64,000 bases of DNA from Timema cristinae (GCA_039000515.1 JBCFYV010000001.1:12439928-12503927); one strand, 5' to 3'. Shown: positions 23,411 through 34,310, numbered from the stretch's first letter. Numbers and translations: made by a program. The notes: generated by a model from the letters alone, not told the origin.

Positions 23411-23685
23411 CTGACCTTTGATTTGTTTGTATTCCACCGCTGCTACCAGTGTCCGTCCTTTGATTTGTTTGTATCCCACCGCTGCTACCAGTGTCCGTCC
23501 TTTGATTTGTTTGTATCCCACCGCTGCTACCAGTGTCCGTCCTTTGATTTGTTTGTATCCCACCGCTGGTACCAGTGTATGTCCTTTGATTTGTTTGTAT
23601 CCCACAGCTGCTACCAGTGTCCGTCCTTTGATTTGTTTGTATCCCACCGCTGCTACCAGTGTCCGTCCTTTGATTTGTTTGTGGG
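23411..23685. repeat. Minisatellite, 42-bp unit, ~6.5 copies
   Basis: The unit is TTTGATTTGTTTGTATCCCA then CCGCTGCTACCAGTGTCCGTCC. Because 42 is a multiple of three, several frames on both strands stay open and yield 14-residue repeat peptides. The copies are nearly identical. I regard the open frames as passive results of the unit length. Confidence 0.96.
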
Positions 23686-23719
23686 CCTATTCATTGGAAG
23701 AAACAATTGATTAACTAAC

Positions 23720-24000
23720 TATCAATGGAGGAGTATTTATAATATCGACTAGATATGTATTCATCTATATATACGTACACCATGTCATTTTGGTTATGTA
23801 TCTCAGTCACTTACTTTCATTCTAAAGGCATATTTATCTCACTACCATATTAGTGGTGTATTCATATATAACTGTAATAATTGAGGGTGTATTTACATAT
23901 CACTGCCATATTTAATGTGGATTTATACCACTTCCAAATTGAGGGTTTATTTATATCACTGTCATATTGAAGGTGTATTAATATCATTCATTTTATAGAG
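23720..24000. repeat. Degenerate minisatellite, ~38-bp period
   Basis: Phrases such as GTATTTATATCACT, GCCATATT and GAGGGTGTATTTA recur at roughly 38-base spacing. Similarity is moderate, so this is an older array than its neighbour at 23.41 kb. Confidence 0.55.
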
Positions 24001-24433
24001 TCACTGGGACTTTATACTTCACGACTAAAATTTCCTCCGCTTGAGAACATCTCACCCTCCTCCATTTAAAACTCCCACCCCACCCCCCATTTAACTATCC
24101 TACATTAACTTTACATTTTTACGGGAGTTTTTGAAATCTATATAGAAACATAGTCATTTGGAGCCACGCTAGTAAAAATATTAATGTCGAGTTTTCTAAA
24201 AGCGACCGTTAATGTTGGTCGTAAACTGTATCTCCGTGGGAAGAAAAGGTTTCGATACTCTAGCGGTCTCTTTGGGAACTATCCAACTTTACACTACCAC
24301 TAGGTCAGCTGATAATACCTCTTATGGTCGGCAGAATATCTCACAGTTACAACTTCTACTAAAACTATTACCATTATATTCATACGTCAAGTCATGTTAT
24401 CTGCAGCTGCAATTTTTGGTATATATTATCAAT

Positions 24434-24434
24434 A

Positions 24435-24470
<36 letters not shown>

Positions 24471-24622
24471 CACCGCGTCTTACTAACCGTTCGGGTTATA
24501 CGCACTTACGCTAATGTGTAATGGTAGGGTGATTGTGAGATGAAATGGAGGACCTACAGTTTAACGTGGGATCCGAACCACGGTGGAGGCCTGGCATTCC
24601 CCACATTCACAAGATGTAGGTG
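24434..24622 (-). mobile_element. SINE-B copy, 5'-truncated, with (ATT)n tail
   Basis: (ATT)n at 24434-24470 leads into CACCGCGTCTTACTAACCGT, then CGCTAATGTGTAATGGTAGG, GTGATTGTGAGATGAAATGG and CCGAACCACGGTGGAGGCCT. The tRNA-like head is missing. The sequence stops after CCCCACATTCACAAGAT. Confidence 0.88.
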
Positions 24623-24710
24623 TATATAAAATGACAATAATAATTTAGTAAAATCTTATCAATGTTGACCGTAAAACACTTTTTTACTGTCAAAATATTA
24701 CTATTTTTTT

Positions 24711-24925
24711 AATCGCCGCGTTTTACTATCTGTTCGGACTGTACGCACGTGTACTAACTTCGCCAATGTGCTATGTGCAAGATAGAGTTTAGAGCAATTG
24801 TACCCGCACTTGCGTGGAGGTAGAAAGGAGACCCATTTAATAAAAACCATCCGTAGTACACACGGCCAGGATTTTAAACCTTATCTCCCCGTCATTGGCA
24901 ATATAGTGTATAGTCTAGCTCAGAA
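24711..24925 (-). mobile_element. SINE-A copy
   Basis: The tail at left reads CGCCGCGTTTTACTATCTGT. The body contains TTGTACCCGCACTTGCGTGG. The box-B side GGCCAGGATTTTAAACC is degraded. Confidence 0.78.
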
Positions 24926-25254
24926 GGGGTTTGGGGGGGGGGGGCAAAATACTTTACATTTTAGCCACAAGTGTGGCAAATGGGAAGTGAAATTCTCCAC
25001 ACATTGTAAAGATTGCTTGATACAACACTTAAAACAACACACACTGTTTGAACAGGCTTATTAAAAACAAGAACACTTGACTACTCAGCTACAACTGCCT
25101 CGGACACAAATTATGAAAACTGTTTGAACTGGAAATGCAAGACAATTCATTTTAATACGAAATTTGAAAATCATTTTGCTTCCAACGACACGCAGAAAAT
25201 GTCAAGCTATAGCCAACACATGTCATCAGGAAAAAGTTTATTTTATTGTGAGAG

Positions 25255-25582
25255 CTGACTAACTCAAATTCGCCACATTTATATAGCCAATTCACCACAA
25301 TTTTATAGCCAATTCGCCACACTTTATAGCCAATTCACCACAATTTTATAGCCAGCTCACCACACCTACAAAGCCAGTTTGCCGCACTTTTATAGCCAAT
25401 TCGCCACCACACTTTATAGCCAATTCTCCACACTTGCATAACCAATTCACCACAATTTTCCATCTAATTTGCCACACTTGCATAGCCAATTCACCACAAT
25501 TTGATATCCAATTTGCCGCACTTTTATAGCCAATTCGCCACAATTGTACAGCCAATTCACCCCACTTTGACAGCCAATTTTC
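25255..25582. repeat. Minisatellite, ~22-bp unit, ~14 copies
   Basis: The unit is variation on CACAATTTTATAGCCAATTCGC. Units alternate between ACAATTTTATAG, ACTTTATAG and ACTTGCATAG, and length varies by several bases. Minus-strand frames through it give W-x-x-N-W-L-C-K-C-G-E-L-A-like peptides, which I read as by-products. Confidence 0.9.
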
Positions 25583-25584
25583 CA

Positions 25585-28000
25585 CTTGTGGCGATTGAAG
25601 ACAGTGTTGCCCGCACAACGTTTATAGGAGTGAGGGAAATGCTGTTGCTTCAAAAGGTGTAGACATTTCCCTTTTTTTAGATGCTTTCTACAAGCCACAA
25701 TGATGGACATCATTGATCGAATGGCATATCACTAGATTTTATAGTCAATTTTTAAAAATAGCCACCATTTTCATAATAGTTGATAAAAAAAATGGAGTAA
25801 TGCATAATGTAGGCTTGTGAGGTGTCATTAACTCTGATTAATCCATTGATAAAGACAGAAATGGTATATAATAAAATAACCCCTTTTTTTTATTTCTTCC
25901 CCAATTTATTTGAACATTCTATTAATATAACATTTAAAAAGTTTCATACCAAAGAATAAGATTATATTACAGAATGCTTTCACAGCTGATAATTTTAATT
26001 ATATTTTAAAGTAATAGCCAAATTAATAATTCCCTCGTTTTTGTTCAAATACGATGTATTTTTAGTGCCAATTTTTTAAGATTAACATTTGTTTCATATT
26101 GTTATGTTACACCTTCAAACAATGTTGTATTTTTTTAACTTGTCATTTACAAAAATCACAGCCTCATTGACTGAAAGGAAGCAATCGTAACGTGATCGGG
26201 TACACCATGGCCCTCTCTTATAAGCTACGTCGTCGAGGTAAGCTTTCTGGCTTTCGGTATAAACGGAGTGTACACGATGGAGCAAAGTTCGTTTTCAGGG
26301 AGTATTGGGCGGGGATTGTGAGCTAAGGCCGGTATTTTAGCACTTTCTTAAGAACAATTATTTTGTCAAAATAAATCAGTAAAAACATAAGTTTGATCTT
26401 ATTCGTATGGTGATATCAACATTAATTTGTTGAATATCTGTCATTGACATGACGTTATTAGATGAAACTTTTTAAATGAAGATAAAAAGTTGTCATTAAT
26501 TCCAGGATATCCTTGGAAGATATTATAGTGATACGGACTACCTTACCCGCTATTTGCTCCAATTAAAGTGATACGTATTATAATAGTGATATCGCCCTGT
26601 TGTTTGAGCGGTATCTATAACGATGTTGGGTTTTGCGATGATGACGACACGAGCATGCCTTACCGCGCACTTGCTCGAGGTTATGTAATCTGACTATATT
26701 TGATACTTATAATTATGAAATGAGAGAGACTTTTTTTATGTTACATACGTTTTATTTAACTGATTACACCGTCGGAACTGATTATATGATATTGATTGAT
26801 ATGATTTACGGATTGTTTTTCTACGATTTTTCTCTCTAATGTATGCAATGTACTCTATGGATTTAAGTTACTGGCACTGTGTGTATATTACCGCCACTGA
26901 TAATTACTGCTTTACTGCTAATATATTACTGGCACTGTGCTAACGAGCCGCGTGATGAATCTAACTGTGTATATTACTGGCACTGTGAATTACTACTGTC
27001 TTTGATATACTACAGATTTCTCTCTGGATTCATACGCGCAAACTGCTTATATATTACCTACCCCTTGCCTCTTTGACCCCTTGTCACCGGTGTTAAAACT
27101 AATAGAAATACTCCTGGGGACAGGTGTTGTGAAGGCTGGCTTCCTATTGGGTAGAGGTAGCCAGTGTATCACAAGATTTTGCTAAATATTACAGAGTTGA
27201 TCTTTTAAAGAAAAAAATAAGTTTTATGGTGCAAGACATTGACATTATTTCTGAAAAGCGCGTGAGACTCCATGGATGAAGTATTAAAAGGATTTCTTAC
27301 ATACAGTTTATCAAAGAAAAATATACTTCATCCATGGTTTTTTTTTTTTTTTTAATATATGAGAGGGATCCAAAACAGTATCATTACAATACTCAACAAC
27401 TGATGATATCACCATGTGAAGGAAATTAAACGTATGTTTCTATCGGAGCAATATTTGATATAATTTTTTAAATCTTCCAAAATTTTAAAAACTTTACCAT
27501 TTTCTCACGTCCCCTTCTATACCACTCTTGGTCTAGATACACCTCCCGGCAGGTTCATAGCGCTAATGACCCGATTTTATTTAACCCTCGATCACAGATA
27601 TCTCACCAGGTAGATCATAGTTGGTAGCTGGTAGCTAACGATGGGTTTCTCTGGAATCGGGAGCTACTAAGGCTGCTTGCCAAGGTCCCTCTGATTACCA
27701 GCCCCGTGTTAATTGGTCGTGCTACCGAGTGGGTGTTAATCGTCTGAGCAGTCTATTAGTCATTTCCTAGCACCCACTGCTGTGTTCATTCTGCACTACA
27801 ATATCCTCACAGAGAGATCTACTTTCATGTCAGGCCATCTGTTCTGAAGTTGTCATTTTTTTTTAAATATTATCAATAAATATATGTTTCTACATCCAAT
27901 AATGTTTCCAGCCTGGGGCCTTATCCATATATTTTCCACCACTGACTCGCTAGGCCTGCCGTAGCTTCATATTTATTATTATAATACAACTTAAGACTAG
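25585..28000. other. AT-rich spacer with half of a dispersed repeat pair (SINE-free)
   Basis: Two segments, about 26428-26500 and 27396-27455, match 38048-38123 and 39450-39520 in the same order and orientation (GTTGAATATCTGTCAT, GAAACTTTTTAAATGAAG; then CAACAACTG.TGATATCACC and ATGTGAAG). A short array of TATTACTGGCACTGTG lies near 26870-26990. A perfect 15-bp inverted repeat spans 27270-27337. No gene is supported. Confidence 0.45.
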
Positions 28001-28172
28001 GAAAAGCACAGCATCCAGCCCGTCTGTTATTATATCACTGTGAAAGGGTAAACTCACATTTCATCAATGATACACTTTTTCGGCCATTCCAGGAATCGAA
28101 CCCGGAACCCTTAACTCATTAGACAGACACGTAACTGGCCGAGCTAAGGTGTCTGAATGGTAAATTTTGTTT
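28000..28172 (-). mobile_element. SINE-E copy
   Basis: Read on the minus strand, the tRNA-like head contains CACCTTAGCTCGGCCAGTTA and GGGTTCCGGGTTCGATTCCT. It is followed by GGAATGGCCGAAAAAGTG, TATCATTGATGAAATGTGAG and GGGCTGGATGCTGTGCTTTT. The same order is found at 62.57 kb. Confidence 0.83.
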
Positions 28173-28561
28173 AAAGTTTACAGTAAATTTTTTTTTTTTA
28201 AGTGACTTCTAATGAAAATTTGACTGCACTTGTTGGTTGGTTTCCGAAGAGCTGAAGGCTGCTAAGAAAGTTGCCGTTTGTATTCACCTTCATCGGTGGG
28301 TACACCTCGACCCGCGTGGCCACCTATGCCGGTGATATGGCGGGTAAAAGTACCCACATGCTTTGGTTGCGTTTAAGGCGGACGTGAGCTCACGGCATTG
28401 ACCTTGACTGTGTGCTAACAGTAGGCTAATAATAGTAAGAATAGTAAAAGGGAAGTCGGGAATTATCATAGTTCTAATACTTTACCTTTATTAACACTTT
28501 GCTTAATTTGTTTGCACACAATTAGGTATTTAACTTTGTTGGCTTTGGGGTTATTATAATA

Positions 28562-28786
28562 CCACTTACGTGGCCTTATGGTTCAAGGCGTCATTCTCGC
28601 AAAATACTGGACTGCCGATGACGAGATCACGGTTCGAATGCTGGTTGAGAGTACTGAGGGTGGTTGTTCACCCTTTCAGTGCAAATGCGGATACATTTCC
28701 ACTAAAGTCATCGTTCCTCATCACAAACATATTGGTGTGATTAGAACATGTTCGTATAGCCCAAAAGGGTAGTAAGACGCAGTGAC
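28562..28786 (+). mobile_element. SINE-A copy
   Basis: The head has ATGGTTCAAGGCGTCATTCTC, then box B CACGGTTCGAATGCTGG. The body contains GCAAATGCGGATACATTTCC, and the tail is AAAAGGGTAGTAAGACGCAG. Confidence 0.85.
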
Positions 28787-28789
28787 AAA

Positions 28790-29805
28790 AAAATAATAAT
28801 TGAACAACTTTGCTTACTCTGGCAACACTCCACGACACTGCTTAACATTTTAGTACAGAAACGTTTTACTTGCCCCTCCCCCTCATCACACTATCTTACG
28901 TATTTTTTTTACATTTAGGTAAACTAGCTTATTTTAATCTTTAAATTATTTTAGATATAAGGATTGGTAATAAAGCGAGTGATATGAAATCTTAGAATAC
29001 TTTAATTGCAAAAAAAGTAATTATAATATAAGCGAAATTTTATAATTAGTATATTTACTTTCTGACCCTTTATTTTTTAGATTTTATCTCAACACAAACG
29101 TTGATAAAAAAAACCTTACGTGAGATATATTATACACACACACACCCCTCTCCCGTATGAAAATTTAAGTAAAAACTGAACCCTTTTCCCCCCAAAAGAC
29201 CTCTACACAATTTAAGGACTGCTCCTTAGAGGTCGTGGTTCCAATACCTGAAAGGGTTGTGGAGCTCACTAGAACACTAAGTAATGTCACATTACACCAC
29301 TGACTTCTGACGACAGAGATAGAGAAACACGCACACTCACACACTCTCACACTCACACTCACACTCCTTCCCCCATGACCAGGTCGCTGGGACTATAGGG
29401 ACGGAGTGAGGGGTATTTCTTGAGGAGAGGGTTTCTGAAATTTGCCACCAAGCCCCCTCGTTACCGTGTCCTAGTGGTGAGCTTGTTAAGCTGACTGCAA
29501 TCAAATGAACACTGGCGTACAGTCGGGGACAAAAACATGGTCGACCGTCTCTGACGGACTTGCTTTAAACCCGGCTGGAGCATTTATGACAGTGTTTCGG
29601 AGATTACTGTAAATACAGAGATTATGAAAACTGTTCATCCTCGTCCTTAAAATTATTGCCTATTTTTAATGTTGTAATAACGAGAAACATTCTTCAAACT
29701 AAAGACGTGATCGATATTAGCAGACACTTATTTTTATTTTTATATAAGGCGTTAATATTCAACATTAATTTGAAAGTACCATACACCTGTGGATACACAT
29801 AATAA
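28790..29805. other. Spacer, no supported gene
   Basis: AT-rich, with short CA-rich simple sequence near 29135-29145 and 29330-29365. No recognisable gene. Confidence 0.4.
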
Positions 29806-29807
29806 AC

Positions 29808-30031
29808 GTAAAGCTCATTCAGTCTGGTTGGCCAGTGACTGTAAGTGTGGGGTTCAAATCCTGGACGCATGTATAAAGTATCTTTTCCCCCCTTTTTAAA
29901 TGATTTACCTACTTGCTTTAATTTAATGCAAATGCGGATACCTTTCCTCTGAATTCACCTTTTCTCATCCCTAACACATTAGCATAATTAGTACACACGC
30001 GTACAACCCTAACGGGTAGTAAGACGTGGTG
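29808..30031 (+). mobile_element. SINE-A copy, head partly degraded
   Basis: Box B is GGGGTTCAAATCCTGGACG. The body has ATGCAAATGCGGATACC, and the tail reads AACCCTAACGGGTAGTAAGA then CGTGGTG. Confidence 0.8.
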
Positions 30032-30352
30032 AGAAAGAAAATTAATTATGCACTGTTGCGTGAGTTCGATAAATATCTGATGATAGTCAGTACTGTCACT
30101 ATTGCTCAATAATCATTCTTGAAAGAAGGGTGGGGTGGTAGACCCTCCACGGGCCAGAACGCAGTCCCGCCCCCCTCCCCCTCCCAAAAGCAGTCAAGGG
30201 TCTGTTGAAGAGCTCCCAGAATAACCGCAGTGTTGGTCCTGTTCTGAAGAGGATTCCCCCCAGTTATCTACCCTCAAGAGCCGCCACTGCCGATAAACTG
30301 AACCTCCCCCGTCCCGCCATGACTCGGAATCCGGTCTTGAGCTGTTTTTCTA

Positions 30353-31262
30353 TCACCGCGTCATACTACCCGTTCAGGTTTTACGAATATGTACTATTAA
30401 TTACGCTGATGGTTTTAGGGATGTGTAAGGTTGAATTTAGAGTAAAGGCCGATTCACACAGAAAGCTAATCTAAGCGATGCCTTGCTACGCCACGCTATG
30501 TTTTTTCCGATTGCTGACTGGACAATTTTTCAATCTCCCATCTTGAGGCATCTTACGTTGCGCATGCGCATAACGCAACTTGGGCTCCGTGTTGAACAGA
30601 CGCAGTGCTGGTTTGGTGAAATTAGCCAAATAAGTGTCGAAGTTTTGTTTTCAGTTTGTTTCGCGTGCATTTAAGTAATATTATATTTCGGTTTTATATA
30701 TAATAAATGTTTTAATATTGAAATGGAAGCGTTAATTGAACAAGTCAAACCTCCACCTCCTAAATTTTCTTCATCTTTCAAAACATCAACATCTTCTTCT
30801 CCTCCTCGGTACTGTCATCTGAACTTACACAAGACATTTTGGAGAACTCCATCATAACTAAACTTCACTGGAACAGATAAGAAAGAAACAACACTGAATT
30901 CAGAAGGTGAAATAGGGACCATTGCTTGCTGACAGCTGACAACTTTTAAAAAGTTACTCGACCAAATTACGTATCCCTACGCCAAACTAGATGATCTGCA
31001 AAAACATGTTGACTGTCATTCAGCACCAAAGAAGCCATGGGGCTAATTAATGTAGCTCAGCAATTAGTGTGAAACCAAACTGACAATGTCTTAGCAGAAC
31101 ATAGCACAGCACAGCATAGCTTAGCTTAGCAGTCTGTATGTATCGGCCTTAATTGTACCTACCTGTAAGTGAAGGTAGAGGTAAAAAACCACCTTTAGTA
31201 CACCCGACCGGAATTCAAACCCCAATCTCCGTGTGATCACCCAGTCTCTTGCGGTAATTGAA
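30353..31262 (-). mobile_element. SINE-A copy split by a 704-bp MITE
   Basis: The SINE tail starts at 30353 (CACCGCGTCATACTACCCGT) and runs to TTGAATTTAGAG. The MITE occupies 30446-31149. The SINE resumes with AATTGTACCTACCTGTAAGT and its box-B side CGACCGGAATTCAAACCCC, ending near 31262. Removing the MITE and one TAA restores the usual SINE-A order, so the SINE was there first. Confidence 0.85.
30446..31149. mobile_element. Harbinger-like MITE, 704 bp, TAA target duplication
   Basis: Terminal inverted repeats are AGGCCGATTCACACAG at the left and, inverted, AGGCCGATACATACAG at the right. The target duplication is TAA at 30443-30445 and 31150-31152. A three-base TNA duplication and a short AGGCC terminus fit the PIF/Harbinger superfamily. 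The interior holds an NRF1-like TTGCGCATGCGCATAACG at about 30559-30576. A short frame from ATG 30723 (MEALIEQVKPPPPKF) ends after about 44 codons and may be a fragment of a MADF-type accessory gene. No transposase is left. Confidence 0.78.
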
Positions 31263-31383
31263 CGGATGAGGAAGGGTTAATATCGAATAAGTAGTGTTTC
31301 TCCAGCGACCAGTAAAACATGTGAAAGTCAGGGATTTTTTTTCTTTCAATTTCTGGAATTTCTCATATAAACTTATATTATTA

Positions 31384-31515
31384 GCACGCGTCTTACTACC
31401 CGTTCGGGTATACGCAATTACGATAATGTGTAATGTAGGTGATTGTGAGATGAAATAGGACCTACATTTAAGTGGAATCCGAACACGGTGGTGGCTGCAT
31501 TCCCATATAACTTAA
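31384..31515 (-). mobile_element. SINE-B copy, 5'-truncated, with many single-base losses
   Basis: It follows the SINE-B order from the tail (GCACGCGTCTTACTACCCGT) to CCGAACACGGTGGTGGC. Compared with the other copies it lacks one base at many short runs: CACGCG for CACCGCG, GGGTATA for GGGTTATA, GTAGGTG for GTAGGGTG. This is the pattern expected from consensus errors and could also be real decay. Confidence 0.85.
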
Positions 31516-31639
31516 GAATATGCAAATTTTTATTCACAATACTCATAGCAACTCTTTTCTTTCAGTTAATACACACCGCGAATCTCTATATACATATTTA
31601 ACTTAAGATAGAATAAATAGCCAAGATATTTATTTGTTA

Positions 31640-31790
31640 ATTGTGGTCATAGCCGCTTCTAAACATCGTGTCATTAGGGATGAATGACCTGGGTACTGGA
31701 TGACATCTTGATGGCTCAATGGTTAGAGTATCGGCTTACGAGACCAAAGATCCTGGGTTTGATTCCCATGTACAGATGTTATTTTTTTTT
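31640..31790 (+). mobile_element. SINE-D copy
   Basis: The tRNA-like head has TTGATGGCTCAATGGTTAGA and CCTGGGTTTGATTCCCATGT. The upstream part (GTCATAGCCGCTTCTAAACA, GAATGACCTGGGTACTGG) aligns with the right arm of the foldback at 13.0-13.5 kb. A poly-T run follows at about 31781-31790. Confidence 0.7.
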
Positions 31791-31989
31791 TCAATTCATA
31801 GAATATATTTGACCCAATTGAGCATACTAATCTCAATTATCTCATAGTTCACGATGATAATTATCTATTGCTCCAACAAAACACATTTGTTGTTTAATTT
31901 GTCTTTAAGATGAAATTTTTAAAATTTTGATATTTATCAGAAGTATTTAACGATAACTTTTCTGTCCAGACTGATTATATTATCATCGG

Positions 31990-32590
31990 ACGACCCAAAC
32001 TAATTAATTCAAGACAGACACATCCAACTCCACATTCATTCAGAACAGACACACCATCCAGCTCCCACATTAATTCAAGAACAGGCACACCATCCAGCTC
32101 CCACATTAATTCAAGAACAGCAACCATCCAGCTCCCACATTAATTCAAGAACAGACACACATCCAGCTCCACATTCATTCAGAACAGCACACATCCAGCT
32201 CCCACATTAATTCAAGAACAGACACACCATCCAGCTCCCACATTAATTCAAGAACAGACACACCATCCAGCTCCCACATTAATTCAAGAACAGCACACCA
32301 TCCAGCTCCCACATTAATTCAAGAACAGACACACCATCCAGCTCCCACATTCATTCAAGAACAGCACACCATCCAGCTCCCACATTAATTCAAGAACAGA
32401 CACACCATCCAGCTCCCACATTAATTCAAGAACAGACACACATCCAGCTCCACATAATTCAAGAACAGCACACCATCCAGCTCCCACATTAATTCAAGAA
32501 CAGACACACCATCCAGCTCCCACATTATTCAAGAACAGGCACACCATCCAGCTCCCACATTAATTCAAGAACAGACACACCATCCAGCAT
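31990..32590. repeat. Minisatellite, ~36-bp unit, ~16 copies
   Basis: The unit contains ACACCATCCAGCTCCCACAT, then TAATTCAAGAACAGAC. Many copies lack one base in a short run (ACACATCC for ACACCATCC, CTCCACATT for CTCCCACATT), which again may be sequencing consensus error rather than biology. Confidence 0.95.
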
Positions 32591-32848
32591 GGACACACAC
32601 GTGACTGAGTGAGCTTGGGTGTCATACTATGAGATGAACAGACTGTACATGATGTATTTGTCGGGGTACGCGCTATTTGCGATTGTGTTGCGGTGTCCGT
32701 GAATAGAAGCTGTAAACAATCATTACTCGCTAAATGGTTTCAAACAACAGTTCTAGTCGTATTCACTTTCCTCTGTTAGTTTTATCATGAAACGTCAGTA
32801 CAAAACATTGCACAAAATACATTTCAATAAAGTTATTTAATAAATAAT

Positions 32849-33094
32849 GAACTCGCTCTGATGACCGCAAGGTCTAACGCGCTACTATCGTGTTTGACTA
32901 GACTGCCAGCGAGATCGAAGTTCAAACCTTGGTCGAGTTCCAGGCCTACTGAGGTTGGTTTTTACAAAATAGTTTTCCATTCTCCCTCCCCGCAAATGCG
33001 TGAAGAATTCCTCTATAACCTTCCAAATCCATAAAACCATTTTAGTAATTTAATACTAAACGTGTGACCCGAACGGGTAGTAATACATGGTGCT
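32849..33094 (+). mobile_element. SINE-A copy
   Basis: The head has CGCAAGGTCTAACGCGCTAC (box A side) and GAAGTTCAAACCTTGGTCGA (box B). The body contains CCCGCAAATGCGTGAAG. The tail reads GTGACCCGAACGGGTAGTAA. Confidence 0.85.
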
Positions 33095-33130
33095 AAAAAA
33101 ATATTGGTTTACTAACGAACTCGTGCCAAT

Positions 33131-33455
33131 GTTGCCAACTTTGTGGCGTAGTGGTCAGACTGCCTGGATACAGATACAGATGTCCAGGGTTCGATCCCTG
33201 GTAGTTCCAGATTGTTGTATGAATGAGTGGGTCTGTAACGGGGTAAAACTCTGCCTCTTGAGGACAAATAAGGAGCTATTTGAATAGAGAATAGCGGCTC
33301 CGGTCTAAATAACAGAGATTAACGGACTTAGGGTTTGTTGTACTGACCTCATGACACACTCTTTGCGCAGAAGTTGTCCACATCTTCGCCAGCAGATGGC
33401 AACCACACGGTTGGGAATGGCTCGATAGCTGACTGACGTCATGGAAGTTTTTATT
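33131..33455 (+). mobile_element. SINE-C, full-length 325 bp, with 11-bp target duplication
   Basis: CTCGTGCCAAT occurs at 33120-33130 and again at 33456-33466, bracketing the element. The tRNA-like head has GTGGCGTAGTGGTCAGACTG (box A) and CAGGGTTCGATCCCTGG (a perfect T-arm). The 3' part holds GGAGCTATTTGAATAGAGAA, GCGGCTCCGGTC and GACGTCATGGAAG, and ends in TTTTTATT. The 3' part is shared with the remnant at 13.95-14.12 kb. The intact duplication shows retrotransposition by target-primed reverse transcription. Confidence 0.9.
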
Positions 33456-33486
33456 CTCGTGCCAATATTAAACATCCGTTATGATC

Positions 33487-33545
33487 GTCAAGAGTGGGTC
33501 CGGAAGGTCGGGATTCAATTCCCACCGCGATAACGGGATTCACCT
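33487..33545 (+). other. tRNA-like box-B fragment
   Basis: CAAGAGTGGGTCCGGAAGG and CGGGATTCAATTCCCACCG look like a half tRNA-derived sequence directly downstream of the SINE-C target duplication. It is too short to classify. Confidence 0.35.
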
Positions 33546-33562
33546 TATTATTATTTATTATT

Positions 33563-33790
33563 AGCACCGCGTCTTACTACCCGTTTGGGATATACGCTAT
33601 TGGTTTTAGGTATTAGAAAGGTTATATTTTATAATGAGTGTACCTGAATTCACGTGAAGGAAGAGGGAAAATTATTTTGTGAAACCACCCTCATTACACC
33701 CGACCGAGATTCTAAACTCGATCTCCCCGTCATCGACAGTCTAGTCCACTGCAAGAGTAGCGCGTTAGACCATGTGGCCATCGAAGTGGG
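33563..33790 (-). mobile_element. SINE-A copy, full-length
   Basis: The tail CACCGCGTCTTACTACCCGT follows a short ATT run at left. The body contains GAGTGTACCTGAATTCACGT. Box B is GAGATTCTAAACTCGATC read on +, and box A is GCGTTAGACCATGTGGCC read on +. Confidence 0.85.
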
Positions 33791-33940
33791 TCCAATAAGA
33801 AAGGTTGAGTTCAGAAGAAGTTACTCACAGTTACGTGAAGGAAGAGTGGTAAACCATTTAGTACATCTAACCGGGATTCGAACCCCCAACCTGCTTGCTA
33901 TCGGCAATCCAGTCTATTAGGCTACGCGAACACGGAAGCG
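33790..33940 (-). mobile_element. Second SINE-A body and head in tandem, tail missing
   Basis: Directly after the previous copy a second SINE-A body (AAAGGTTGAGTTCAGAAGAA) and head (CGGGATTCGAACCCCCAAC on +) follow in the same orientation. The head-to-tail arrangement suggests insertion of one into the other or unequal exchange. Confidence 0.75.
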
Positions 33941-34149
33941 GATCTTCTCTGTTCTGCTTTTTGTTTTTAACAAAACGTGTGAGATCCACAACTTGGTTCT
34001 CCGAGTAAAATAAACAGAAAAGCTCTTCCGAAATTGTATCATGACGAATATAATCTACATTTTGTTAGTCTAGATAAATCAAGAGCAGCAAAGTGCGGGC
34101 GGGCATTGATCACCGGTCCGCCTGACTTGCGCCACTCTTGCACGCTTCT

Positions 34150-34162
34150 CGCGCATGCGCAG
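34150..34162. promoter_or_regulatory. NRF1-type palindromic site
   Basis: CGCGCATGCGCAG matches the NRF1 consensus YGCGCAYGCGCR. It lies about 275 bp upstream of the ATG at 34436, in the CpG-rich segment, a usual position for this motif in animal promoters. The match is seen directly. Function is inferred. Confidence 0.55.
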
Positions 34163-34310
34163 TGAAGTTGTACTCTTCCTCGGTCCGTCGCTCGCTCCAG
34201 CCTCCAGTAGCCCACCGTCAACCGCCTCGTACACGACACGCTAGCAAGCGTCACGACGACGTGAGCGTCCTTGGTATCACGGGAGATGGCGCTCCGCTCC
34301 CGCACACGTG

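Noticed and set aside
28085..28155. Functional tRNA gene on the minus strand
   Set aside because: The sequence has A and B boxes but a poor acceptor stem and belongs to the SINE-E group found at several other places.
29135..29365. CA-rich tracts as a Z-DNA or telomere-like signal
   Set aside because: The tracts are short and impure, and no TTAGG-type telomeric repeat is present.
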